Below are positions 49,766 through 58,663 of a stretch of 64,000 nt of DNA, one piece after another. Location: NCBI RefSeq assembly GCF_017357865.1, contig NZ_CP060096.1, forward strand, positions 2,203,619 to 2,267,618, given 5' to 3'. The notes under the pieces are model-generated. The model was not told the origin of the DNA. It ran no database searches and worked only from the letters and a program-made list of their open reading frames with translations. Within the stretch, counting starts at the first letter, position 1; every line of letters begins with the position of its first letter. Both the position numbers and the translations under genes were made by a program. This DNA is from Aceticella autotrophica. Lineage in GTDB: Bacteria; Bacillota; Thermoanaerobacteria; Thermoanaerobacterales; Thermoanaerobacteraceae.

Positions 49766-52398
49766 GCTCTTTCTAACTTTATTTCCTGTACTTTGTTTGA
49801 AAAAACTTTATTTTTTACAAAATCATTTATTGTATCAATAATCGGTTTATATTTCTCGTAAAATACTATTATTAAATCACCGGGCTGTGCTTTATACATT
49901 GCTGTCTTAAATGCCTCTGTTTCCTTTAAAATAATCTTTATATCCTCTTTTAATAAGCCACCTTTTAACACCCCGATTTCAAGAAGTTTAGCTATTTCAC
50001 CTGATTTTCTACCTCTTAAATTAATATCCTCTTTTATAAATACTTTGTCAAAACCATTTCCGCAAATTTCACCGATTTTTAGTATACTTGAATCACTTCT
50101 GTCTCCCGGCACTCCAATAACACCAATTAATCTATTTGGATTAAGCTTTTGTGCTGATTCTATTACCTTCTTTATTCCAGCTATGTTATGCCCATAATCC
50201 ACAAGCACTCTAAAATTTCCAACATTAAATATGTTAAATCTTCCGGGGTTATAGTTCTCATCACAATAAAATATTTTTATACCCTTAGAAATAATGTTTA
50301 CTGGTACATTTATACCAAAAGATGATGCAATAGCTGCAAGAGCGTTTTCAATATTATATTCGACCTTTCCATTTAATGTTGCAGGTATTTCATCTATTTT
50401 AACAACCGGTATTATCTGACCATTTGCTATTACTATCGTATCATTTTTAACATATACAGATATACCTCCATTTTCAACATGTTTTTTTATTGTAAGATTG
50501 TTTTCATGTCTTGAAAAATATATGATCCTTCCCCTTGCCCTTTCATTAAAATACGATGTCATAGGGTCATCTGCGTTTAATACGCAATAACCATCTTTTT
50601 TTACCGCTTCAATGACAAGTGCTTTTACAAAGGCTAAGTCTTCTACAGTTTCTATACCATCAATACCCATATGATCTTCGGATATATTTGTAATAACACC
50701 TACATCTGCAAGGTCATAGCCAAGTCCTTCTCTAATAATTCCTCCTCTGGCAGTTTCTAATACTGCTGCATCAATATTTTTATCTGAAAGACATGTTTTA
50801 GCACTTTTAGGTCCCGAACTATCGCCTTTATAAATACAAACATCATCTACATAAATTCCATCTGTGCATGTTATTCCAACTGTATATCCAAAAGTTTTTA
50901 AAATTTGTGCTATCATCCTTACCGTGGTTGTCTTGCCATTTGTTCCTGTAACTGAAACTATAGGAATAGTCGATTTACTTCCCTTAGGAAAAAGCATATC
51001 AATAACCGCTGCTGCTACATTTCTTGATTTACCTTTTGTTGGATAATGATGCATCCTTATACCTGGAGCAGCGTTTATTTCAATAATAGCTCCATTTTTA
51101 TCTGTCAAGGGTTTTGATATATTATCCATTGTTATATCAATTCCTGCTATATCAAGTCCTATAACCTTTGCAGCCCTTACAGCTAATTTTATATTTTCAG
51201 GATGAATTTCTTCTGTTTTATCTATAGCAGTACCACCGGTACTCAAATTCGCACTTTCTTTAAGATAGATATAAGAATTTTTTGGAGGTATATCATAAAG
51301 TTCAAATCCTTGTTTCTTTAAAAGCAGTTTAGATATTGTATCAATTTTTATTTCTGTCAAAGGTTTTTCATGTCCTAAACCCCTTAAAGGATTTCTATTT
51401 TCAATTTCTATTAATTCTTTAACAGTGTGTATTCCATCTGATATAATTCTTGCAGGAATCCTTTCAGCAGCAGCAACAACCCTATCACCAACTACTAATA
51501 CCCTGTAATTCCTGCCTTTTATATATTTTTCCACAATTACGAGGTCACTAATATTTTTTGCATTTCTGTATGCAACAAGAACATTTTCTTTATTTGTTAA
51601 ATTTAAAAATACGCCCCTGCCTTGATTACCATTATACGGTTTTATAGCTACAGGATATCCTATCTCTTCTGCAATTGAAATAGCATCATCTTCATTATAG
51701 GCAATACTGCCTTCGGGAACAGCAAAACCATATTCTTTTAATATTTGTTTTGTCAGTAATTTATCGCAGGCAATATCAACTGCGATACAGTTTGTATTCT
51801 GAGATATAGTTCCTTCTACCATTTTTTGATATCTTCCATATCCAAGTCTTAAGATACTTCCATTTCCTACTCTTTCTACAGGTATTCCTGCATATTCAGC
51901 TGCTTTTTTTATTGCCATTGTGCTAGGTCCAAGTTCTATTTCAACAACTACTTTTCTAATCTCTTCTAATTTTTTTTCTAAATTAATATTTTCCTTATTT
52001 ATTAATTTATTTACAATTTCAACCGCCAGCTTTGAAAGTCTTAAAGCACATTCTTCAAGACCATACTCAAATATTATATTATAGATATCACCTTCCACCA
52101 TCCTGGCTTTGCCGAACTTTGAATTATATCCAAGCAAATATTCCAACTCAAGTATTATATGTTCAGTTACATGTGGAATGTAAGTACCCTCTTTAAGCCT
52201 TTTTAAAAATCCTCCTTCATATCCATAAGAACAATTATGCTTTGCTAAGCCAGGCAAAAGCTCTATTAGCCTATCATTAAATCCCGGTATATCTTTCGTA
52301 GGTAAATTTTGCCCTTCTATATCAACAGTTAACTTTATAACAGGTCTATGGCAATATATATTTCTGCCGCGGTATACCCTTATGTCTTTTATAATCAT
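49762..52398 (-). CDS. cphA: Cyanophycin synthetase
   Basis: An 878-residue bifunctional ligase. The N-terminal domain (1-160) and ATP-grasp domain (about 200-470: VAIKPYNGNQGRGV, KGRNYRVLVVGDRVVAAAER, IEINAAPGIRMHHYPTKGKS) add Asp. The C-terminal Mur-ligase domain (about 490-870) has P-loop VTGTNGKTTTVRM and adds Arg. Full-length, typical size. Polymerises Asp-Arg into cyanophycin, a nitrogen store. cphB starts 1 nt upstream, so they form a complete synthesis/degradation pair. Confidence 0.95.
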   Translation of the reverse strand: MIIKDIRVYRGRNIYCHRPVIKLTVDIEGQNLPTKDIPGFNDRLIELLPGLAKHNCSYGYEGGFLKRLKEGTYIPHVTEHIILELEYLLGYNSKFGKARMVEGDIYNIIFEYGLEECALRLSKLAVEIVNKLINKENINLEKKLEEIRKVVVEIELGPSTMAIKKAAEYAGIPVERVGNGSILRLGYGRYQKMVEGTISQNTNCIAVDIACDKLLTKQILKEYGFAVPEGSIAYNEDDAISIAEEIGYPVAIKPYNGNQGRGVFLNLTNKENVLVAYRNAKNISDLVIVEKYIKGRNYRVLVVGDRVVAAAERIPARIISDGIHTVKELIEIENRNPLRGLGHEKPLTEIKIDTISKLLLKKQGFELYDIPPKNSYIYLKESANLSTGGTAIDKTEEIHPENIKLAVRAAKVIGLDIAGIDITMDNISKPLTDKNGAIIEINAAPGIRMHHYPTKGKSRNVAAAVIDMLFPKGSKSTIPIVSVTGTNGKTTTVRMIAQILKTFGYTVGITCTDGIYVDDVCIYKGDSSGPKSAKTCLSDKNIDAAVLETARGGIIREGLGYDLADVGVITNISEDHMGIDGIETVEDLAFVKALVIEAVKKDGYCVLNADDPMTSYFNERARGRIIYFSRHENNLTIKKHVENGGISVYVKNDTIVIANGQIIPVVKIDEIPATLNGKVEYNIENALAAIASSFGINVPVNIISKGIKIFYCDENYNPGRFNIFNVGNFRVLVDYGHNIAGIKKVIESAQKLNPNRLIGVIGVPGDRSDSSILKIGEICGNGFDKVFIKEDINLRGRKSGEIAKLLEIGVLKGGLLKEDIKIILKETEAFKTAMYKAQPGDLIIVFYEKYKPIIDTINDFVKNKVFSNKVQEIKLERA

Positions 52399-53216
52399 TA
52401 TTTTTCCTCCTTGATTTTCTTTAAAGGTTCCCTCATTTTCATATCAAATCCGAATCCCGAAGGAAGTATGTGGAGTTTTACATTTGTCAATGCAAGTATT
52501 TCATTAGGACTTGATTCAGACACATTTGTATTTTTTAATGTCCTTCCATCTACAATAGTGACAGCATTCGAACCAATTACCCTGAAACTGTTTCCTTCAA
52601 CTATAATTGCTGTATCTTCATCTATTCCAATCCCAAGATTATTAGGATTTTCTGCTATTGCTGTTAATAACCTGCCTATCCTGCCTCTTTGTGCAAAATG
52701 CTGATCTATAACCACATCATTCAAAAGCCCTAATCCCGGAGCCATATTTATCGTGCATTTTCTCGGAGCTTCTTCATCGTCTCCACCTATTATCATTGTC
52801 CTTGACATAACGGAAGCACCGGCACTTGTACCAACTATTAATACACCGTTTCTATTAATTTCTTTTAATAATATATCAATTCCACTGCCTCCAAGTATAC
52901 TCGTTATCCTTAATTGATCGCCTCCTGTAAAAAACACACAAGTACAATCCCTTATTCTTTCTGCTGTTTTTTTTTCATTGGCATCTTCACGAGAATTTAT
53001 GTTAACCGATTCAACCTCTGCCGCTCCTATTTCTTTAAAAATATCTATATACAATTTTCCTACTTCTTCAAAATGCTCTGTTGCAGTTGTCATAATAATT
53101 ATTTTGCCATCCCTTCCCCCTGAAAGTTTAACTACTTCTTTTAATATTTCACATTTTCCTTTCTTATCTTCAGCACCGCCTATTATTACAAGATTACCTC
53201 CTGCAATATTCTCCAT
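52398..53216 (-). CDS. cphB: Cyanophycinase
   Basis: A 272-residue serine peptidase of family S51: GGDQLRITSIL near 97, the nucleophile-serine motif VGTSAGASVMS near 125-135, and IDQHFAQRGRIGRLL near 170. Cleaves cyanophycin to beta-Asp-Arg dipeptides. It overlaps cphA. An inverted repeat of 14 bp (53242-53286) sits just upstream of the RBS. Confidence 0.95.
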   Translation of the reverse strand: MENIAGGNLVIIGGAEDKKGKCEILKEVVKLSGGRDGKIIIMTTATEHFEEVGKLYIDIFKEIGAAEVESVNINSREDANEKKTAERIRDCTCVFFTGGDQLRITSILGGSGIDILLKEINRNGVLIVGTSAGASVMSRTMIIGGDDEEAPRKCTINMAPGLGLLNDVVIDQHFAQRGRIGRLLTAIAENPNNLGIGIDEDTAIIVEGNSFRVIGSNAVTIVDGRTLKNTNVSESSPNEILALTNVKLHILPSGFGFDMKMREPLKKIKEEK

Positions 53217-53241
53217 TTTATTTCCTCCAATTCTGAAAATA

Positions 53242-53286
53242 AATATACCTTCAGGTATACATATTTATTATGCCTGAAGGTATATT
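53242..53286 (-). terminator. 14-bp-stem hairpin between DUF4446 gene and cphB
   Basis: AATATACCTTCAGG pairs with CCTGAAGGTATATT across a 17-nt loop. It ends the DUF4446 transcript or acts as a cphB leader element; the U-run is short. Confidence 0.6.
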
Positions 53287-53304
53287 GCAATATACAATTT
53301 ATTA

Positions 53305-53808
53305 TTAAATTATAGCTTTTCTTGCTTTATCAATTGCCTGAATCTCCTCTGCCGAAAGAGGATATTTTGATTGTCCTCTTTCTACCGGCTTTGCAAATGT
53401 TGCGGTTTCATTTCTCCCATATATTCCAGAAAGCACTATGCCATTATCTTCACTGTCAAGTAATGCTATAGAAAAACTGAGGTCTGAACCAACATCATTG
53501 AATGCATTGTATCTAATAATACCTACTTTTTTTATTGCTGCTTTCATCTCATTATTTATCATGCTTAGTTCCATGCGAAATTTATCAAGTTTCGAATTAA
53601 ACTCCTCGGTTTTTTTGATATTTTCTGATAAAATCTCAATTATATCGTTTGTTCCAATTTCCCTCATAACATTTTTATACTGCCTTTTTAATTTTGAGTA
53701 TTTTGAATTAATAGCCAAAATAATTAAAAATTCAAATATATTTAATAAAAATATAAACAATACAATTAATACGATATATTTATTAATCAATGTCAATAAT
53801 TGCTGCAT
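53305..53808 (-). CDS. DUF4446 membrane-anchored protein
   Basis: 167 residues: one N-terminal membrane helix (about 12-35), a coiled-coil stretch (about 55-95) and the conserved VGIIRYNAFNDVGSDLSFSIALLDSEDNGIVLSGIYGRNET domain. It is commonly seen near parA/parB in clostridia. The function is unknown. A C-terminal YPLSAEEIQAIDKA follows the family pattern. Confidence 0.85.
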   Translation of the reverse strand: MQQLLTLINKYIVLIVLFIFLLNIFEFLIILAINSKYSKLKRQYKNVMREIGTNDIIEILSENIKKTEEFNSKLDKFRMELSMINNEMKAAIKKVGIIRYNAFNDVGSDLSFSIALLDSEDNGIVLSGIYGRNETATFAKPVERGQSKYPLSAEEIQAIDKARKAII

Positions 53809-53860
53809 AATGTTTACCTCCGTTTATTAAAATTAATTTTTAGTTGTTTAATTTAAAATA

Positions 53861-55003
53861 TTATACCGTTTCTTTAGCTATTTTCCATAATGCGGTTATA
53901 GCTTTATCAATTTCGTTTTCTGTGTTAAAATAGCCAAAACCAAACCTTACAGTTCCACTTCTTAAAGTTCCTATTGTCTGATGCGCCAATGAAGAACAGT
54001 GCAATCCTGACCTTGTTGCAATGTCAAAAGCTTTATCAAGTATATAGCTAACCTCCCCAGCATCTATATCTTTAATATTTAGGGATACAATACCTACCCT
54101 TTTTTCTGCATTATCCTCACCATACAATATCACATTGGGAATATCTTTGACACCCTCTAAAAACCTTTTAATTAATTTTTTTTCATGGTTTCTTATATTT
54201 TTTATTCCTATTTTCTTAATAAATTTTACTCCTTCTTTTAGTCCTGCTATACCCGGCGTATTTGGTGTTCCGCTTTCTAATTTGTCCGGCATAATATCAG
54301 GCTGAAATATGGATTCTGATATACTGCCCGTTCCTCCTTCTTTAATTGTATGTAAGTTTATTTTATCACTTACATATAAGCCACCTGTCCCCTGCGGACC
54401 AAATAAGGATTTATGCCCGGGAAATGCTAAAATATCAATATTGTCCTCCTCAACATCAATAGGATAATTTCCTGCTGTCTGGGCTGCATCAACCAAAAAT
54501 GTTATTTCCATTTCCCGGGCAATACTTCCTATTTCTCTTATTGGCATTATTGTACCGATAACATTTGAAGCATGGAGTAATGCAATAAGCTTTGTATTTG
54601 ATTTAACAGCTTTTTTAATATCATCAATATCAATATTACCCTTCTCGTTACATTTCACAATTGTTAATTCTATTCCTTTATTTTTTAACGCCATTAATGG
54701 TCTGATCATGGAATTATGCTCCATACCTGATGTTATCACATGGTCACCCGTCTTTAATAACCCCTTTAAAGCAATATTCAATGAATCGGTGGTATTCAAT
54801 GTAAAAATTAATCTCATTGGATTTTTTATATTAAAAAGACTACACAATTCCCCTCTCGCATCTAAAATAAATCTTCCTGATTCAATTGCCATTCTATGGC
54901 TTCCTCTGCCGGGATTACCGCAAATTCTCATAACCCTATTAACTTCATTGTACACTTCATCTGGTTTAGGCCATGAAGTTGCAGCATTATCAAAATAAAT
55001 CAA
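53861..55003 (-). CDS. Cysteine desulfurase-like class V aminotransferase
   Basis: A 380-residue PLP enzyme: IYFDNAATSWPKP at the N terminus, PLP-Lys in FPGHKSLFGPQGTG near 200, and a GLHCSSLAHQTIGT C-terminal Cys loop near 343 with a Cys in the catalytic position of cysteine desulfurases (CsdA/SufS-like). No scaffold or suf genes are adjacent. It likely mobilises sulfur from cysteine, although a related selenocysteine lyase activity is possible. Confidence 0.85.
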   Translation of the reverse strand: MIYFDNAATSWPKPDEVYNEVNRVMRICGNPGRGSHRMAIESGRFILDARGELCSLFNIKNPMRLIFTLNTTDSLNIALKGLLKTGDHVITSGMEHNSMIRPLMALKNKGIELTIVKCNEKGNIDIDDIKKAVKSNTKLIALLHASNVIGTIMPIREIGSIAREMEITFLVDAAQTAGNYPIDVEEDNIDILAFPGHKSLFGPQGTGGLYVSDKINLHTIKEGGTGSISESIFQPDIMPDKLESGTPNTPGIAGLKEGVKFIKKIGIKNIRNHEKKLIKRFLEGVKDIPNVILYGEDNAEKRVGIVSLNIKDIDAGEVSYILDKAFDIATRSGLHCSSLAHQTIGTLRSGTVRFGFGYFNTENEIDKAITALWKIAKETV

Positions 55004-55140
55004 TTTATAACCCCCTATTCTTGCTCAATTTTATTACTGCTTTCTTTATATATTTGTTTATCAATATTATATGCAGGGTATTTTTAAATGCTATATCTGG
55101 CGTGTTTTCGTATATTTATATTTTATATTTATTTCAGCTT

Positions 55141-55195
55141 ATTAGCAATAAAAAAATGTATTTGATTTAATCAAATACATTTTTTTATTGCTAAT
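55141..55195. terminator. Perfect 25-bp inverted repeat terminating parAB
   Basis: ATTAGCAATAAAAAAATG... pairs base for base over 25 bp with its complement across a TTTAA loop. It includes the parB stop codon in the right arm. Bidirectional, with T-runs in both arms. Confidence 0.85.
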
Positions 55196-56039
55196 CTTCT
55201 TTATCAAATATAATCTCAGCAAGTCTTGCTAAATCTTCTTCCCCATAATATTCAATTAAAATTTTACCTTTGTTCTTATTTGATATTATTTTTACCTTTG
55301 TTCCAAAAAAATTACAGAGATTTTCTTCCATTTCTTTAATATACAAACTATTTTCTTTCTTCTTTTTCTGTCTCTTATTACTTGAAATTTGTTTTATCAA
55401 ATTTTCTGTTTCTCTAACATTAAGATTTTTTTCAATGACTTTTTCAGCAATATATCGTTGATTTTCCATGTCTTGTAATGATAATATGACTTTTGCGTGC
55501 CCTATAGTCAATTTTCCTTCCATAACCATACCCTGTACCTTATCATCAAGATTTAATAGTCGTATGCTGTTTGCTATTGATGATCTGCTTTTTCCGACTT
55601 TTTTAGAAATATCTTCTTGTGTTAAATTGAATCGCTCTATAAGAGATTTATATGCCTTTGCCTCATCAATTGGATTCAAATCCTCCCTTTGAAGATTTTC
55701 TATTAAGGCAATTTCCATGACTTCCATTTCATTAAAATCTTTAACAATGACAGGAACCTCAGAAAGTTTTGCTAATTTTGCAGCCCTCCATCTCCTTTCA
55801 CCTGCAACTATTTGATAATAATTATCAATTTTCCTAACTATAATAGGTTGAATCACCCCATGTTCTTTAATGGATTCTGACAATTCTTCCAAGGAATCAT
55901 CATTAAAATGTCTCCTTGGCTGATATTGATTTGGTTTAATATCAGTTATCTTTATTTTTTCTACTCCCTGACTATTACTCTCTTCATATTCCGGTATAAG
56001 AGCCTGTAAACCTCTTCCAAGTCCTCTTTTATTACTCAA
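55191..56039 (-). CDS. parB: Chromosome partitioning protein ParB (Spo0J)
   Basis: A 282-residue protein: CTP-binding N-domain with ITDIKPNQYQPRRHFNDDSLEELSESIKEHG and the GERRWRAAKLA box near 78-88, then HTH TQEDISKKVGKSRSSIANSIRLL near 136. The C-terminal dimer domain lies from about 230. It loads on parS sites and organises the origin. Overlaps parA by 8 nt. Cognate parS candidates are at 56893 and 58584. Confidence 0.96.
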   Translation of the reverse strand: MSNKRGLGRGLQALIPEYEESNSQGVEKIKITDIKPNQYQPRRHFNDDSLEELSESIKEHGVIQPIIVRKIDNYYQIVAGERRWRAAKLAKLSEVPVIVKDFNEMEVMEIALIENLQREDLNPIDEAKAYKSLIERFNLTQEDISKKVGKSRSSIANSIRLLNLDDKVQGMVMEGKLTIGHAKVILSLQDMENQRYIAEKVIEKNLNVRETENLIKQISSNKRQKKKKENSLYIKEMEENLCNFFGTKVKIISNKNKGKILIEYYGEEDLARLAEIIFDKED

Positions 56040-56811
56040 TTATTTCACCGCCTTTTTCTATTACTTCTTTTGCTAAATCATCATATGCTTCAGCACCTTT
56101 TGAGCGTGGATCATAAATAGTTATTGGTTTGCCAAAACTTGGCGCCTCTCCAAGTCTTATATTTCTTGGAATAATAGTCCTATATACCTTGCCTTTAAAA
56201 TATTTCTTAACTTCATCAACTACCTGTATGGATAGATTTGTTCTTGCATTAAACATGGTAAGTACAACCCCTTCTAAATCAAGATTATGATTTATATTTT
56301 TCTTTACAAGATTTATTGTATTCACCAGTTGTGTAAGACCTTCCAAAGCATAATATTCACATTGAATAGGTACAAGCACCGAATTCGATGCAGTTAAGGC
56401 ATTCAATGTTAAAAGCCCAAGTGAAGGCGGACAATCAATTAAAATATAATCATAATCCCCTTTGATTTTATCCAGTGCTTTTTTTAATCTGAATTCCCTT
56501 GAAGGCATCGGAACTAATTCGATTTCTGCACCTGCTAATTGAATACTTGATGGAACTATATAAATATTTTCCATATCCTTTGGCTTTTCTATCGCCTTTT
56601 CCATTTCAACACCTTCAATCAGTACATTATAAATTGTATATTTAAGCGTTTCATTATTTATTCCAAATCCGCTGGTCATATTACTTTGTGGATCTATATC
56701 TATACATAGGATTTTTTTTCCGTTTAATGATAATGAATATCCTAAATTAATTGTAGTAGTTGTTTTACCTACACCGCCTTTTTGATTGGCTATAGCGATA
56801 ATTTTTTCCAC
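56032..56811 (-). CDS. parA: Chromosome partitioning ATPase ParA (Soj)
   Basis: A 259-residue deviant Walker ATPase: KGGVGKTTTTINLGYSL (near 11-27), DIDPQSNMTSGFG and IDCPPSLGLLTLNAL. No N-terminal HTH, as expected for Soj. Works with ParB in origin segregation and DnaA control. Confidence 0.96.
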   Translation of the reverse strand: MEKIIAIANQKGGVGKTTTTINLGYSLSLNGKKILCIDIDPQSNMTSGFGINNETLKYTIYNVLIEGVEMEKAIEKPKDMENIYIVPSSIQLAGAEIELVPMPSREFRLKKALDKIKGDYDYILIDCPPSLGLLTLNALTASNSVLVPIQCEYYALEGLTQLVNTINLVKKNINHNLDLEGVVLTMFNARTNLSIQVVDEVKKYFKGKVYRTIIPRNIRLGEAPSFGKPITIYDPRSKGAEAYDDLAKEVIEKGGEIIE

Positions 56812-56892
56812 CTTACCACTCCTTATTTATGGGTTATATAATTAAATTACATAAATATTTATTTTTTCACTCTTTAAGTGTAATTATATCAT

Positions 56893-56908
56893 TGTTCCAC
56901 ATGGAACA
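56893..56908. other. parS-like site upstream of parA
   Basis: TGTTCCACATGGAACA, a 16-bp near-palindrome close to the parS consensus. It lies in the noc-parA gap. Confidence 0.85.
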
Positions 56909-56930
56909 AAAGTTATATTTTATATAAGCA

Positions 56931-57743
56931 CTATTTTTTTTGTATTTTAATATTAAACTCAATATAATCGTCAAAATTATTCTCTGTATATTCGGCATTA
57001 ATACCTGCCTTATTCATCAGTTCAATTGCCTGTTTTATTGTGTTTATATATATCCTTATATCTTTATAAAACCTTATAATTTTCTTTTTTTCTTCCTTTT
57101 TATCTTTTTCTGTTGTTATCTTATTAATTAAACTTTTAACAAATTTTTCAGTTTCCTTAACATTATATTTTTTGTTTATAATATTTTCAATAGCAATTTC
57201 CTGTAATTCACTATCAGGGAGTTTTAATAACGCCCTTGCATGTCTCTCTGTAAGATTATTTTCAATAAGTCTATTTTTTATATTATCACTAAGTTTTAAT
57301 ATCCGCATTTTATTAGCAATAGTAGACTGACTTTTTCCAATCATATAAGCAAGCTTTTCTTGTGTTAAATTATGGTCAGTAATAAGATTATGATATGCTT
57401 CTGCCTCTTCAATAAAATTCAGGTCTTTTCTCTGTAGATTTTCAATAAGGGAAATAACTGCGGAATCCTCATCATATGCATCAATTATAATTGCAGGTAT
57501 GGTTTTTAACCCAGCCAACTTTGAAGCACGTAATCGTCTTTCACCTGCAACCAATTCATATGAACTGCCATTTACAATCCTAACGCTTATTGGTTGAATA
57601 ACCCCATATACTTTAATTGATTCACATAATTCCTGTAAATTTGCCGAATTAAATATTTTACGAGGTTGATAAGGATTTGGCTTAATATCGTCTATAGGTA
57701 AATATCGAATTTCTTTTGATTTAATTGAAACCATTAACGACAC
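56931..57743 (-). CDS. noc: Nucleoid occlusion protein Noc (ParB-like)
   Basis: A 270-residue ParB homologue with IKPNPYQPRKIFNSANLQEL, GERRLRASKLA (near 70) and HTH LTQEKLAYMIGKSQSTIANKMRILKL (near 129). Position between rsmG and parA matches Noc. The N-terminal amphipathic MVSIKSKEIRYL may bind the membrane, as in Noc. An alternative is a second ParB. Confidence 0.88.
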   Translation of the reverse strand: MSLMVSIKSKEIRYLPIDDIKPNPYQPRKIFNSANLQELCESIKVYGVIQPISVRIVNGSSYELVAGERRLRASKLAGLKTIPAIIIDAYDEDSAVISLIENLQRKDLNFIEEAEAYHNLITDHNLTQEKLAYMIGKSQSTIANKMRILKLSDNIKNRLIENNLTERHARALLKLPDSELQEIAIENIINKKYNVKETEKFVKSLINKITTEKDKKEEKKKIIRFYKDIRIYINTIKQAIELMNKAGINAEYTENNFDDYIEFNIKIQKK

Positions 57744-57863
57744 CTCACAAAATAAAATATCTTACTATTATATTCGACGAATATTATTAATATCCTTTTA
57801 AATTTTTAATAAAAAGTGAAATTTTTAAATTATATAATTAATACGATATTTTTTAAATAAGAG

Positions 57864-57899
57864 CCCTGCAATCTGAATAAAAATACTCATATTGCAGGG
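57864..57899 (-). terminator. Terminator after rsmG
   Basis: CCCTGCAAT/ATTGCAGGG, 9-bp stem with an 18-nt loop, between rsmG and noc. Confidence 0.7.
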
Positions 57900-57940
57900 T
57901 AAAAAAACAAGAAATTAATAATATTAAATAAAATATTTTT

Positions 57941-58663
57941 CTATAGCGGCTTTTTATTGATAAATTTCGGTTTTCTCGGATAAATACTTTGCGTTTTTAT
58001 TTTCTTTTTTACTATGACAAGTTTATGCATAATTTCAGTATAAGGAATTACAACATCAACAACATTTTCTACAACTCCACCTAAGGTTTTAATAGCATTT
58101 TTTGATAATTTTAATTCTTCTTCAATAGATGGACCTTTCATAGCAATAAAATAACCATTTACAGTTACAAAAGGTATACAATACTCAGCAAGAATATTTA
58201 AAGACGCAACCGCTCTTGAAACCGATAAGTCATATTTTTCTCTAAAATTCACCTTGTTACCGTAATCTTCGGCACGTCCATGCACAGTATATATATTTTC
58301 TAAATTTAACTTATCAATAACTTCTTCCAAGAATACTATCCTTTTATTTATTGAGTCTAATAAGGTTAATTTAATATTAGGAAAAACAATCTTTAAAGGT
58401 ATAGAAGGAAATCCTGCTCCTGTACCTATATCAATTATATTTTCATTTCCAGTAATTTTACCCGATTTAAATACAGATAAACTATCTAAAAAATGTTTTG
58501 TTATCACATCTCCTTCATCTGTAATTGAGGTTAAATTTATTTTTTCATTCCATTCAATAAGAAGTTTAAAATATTTTTCAAATTGTTCCACATGGAACAT
58601 GCTTAAATTTATATTAAAATTAGCCGCACCATTAATTAATTTATCAATATTTTTTCTATCCAT
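57941..58663 (-). CDS. rsmG: 16S rRNA m7G527 methyltransferase
   Basis: A 240-residue enzyme: [14 protein letters not shown] near 39, motif [22 protein letters not shown] near 75, [14 protein letters not shown] near 143. It carries an N-terminal extension of about 20 residues. Codons for MFHVEQF (22-28) contain a parS site, a known coding embed. Overlaps mnmG by 8 nt. Confidence 0.95.
   Translation of the reverse strand: MDRKNIDKLINGAANFNINLSMFHVEQFEKYFKLLIEWNEKINLTSITDEGDVITKHFLDSLSVFKSGKITGNENIIDIGTGAGFPSIPLKIVFPNIKLTLLDSINKRIVFLEEVIDKLNLENIYTVHGRAEDYGNKVNFREKYDLSVSRAVASLNILAEYCIPFVTVNGYFIAMKGPSIEEELKLSKNAIKTLGGVVENVVDVVIPYTEIMHKLVIVKKKIKTQSIYPRKPKFINKKPL
58584..58599. other. parS-like site inside rsmG
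   Basis: TGTTCCACATGGAACA, identical to the site at 56893, in the MFHVEQF codons of rsmG. Confidence 0.88.
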
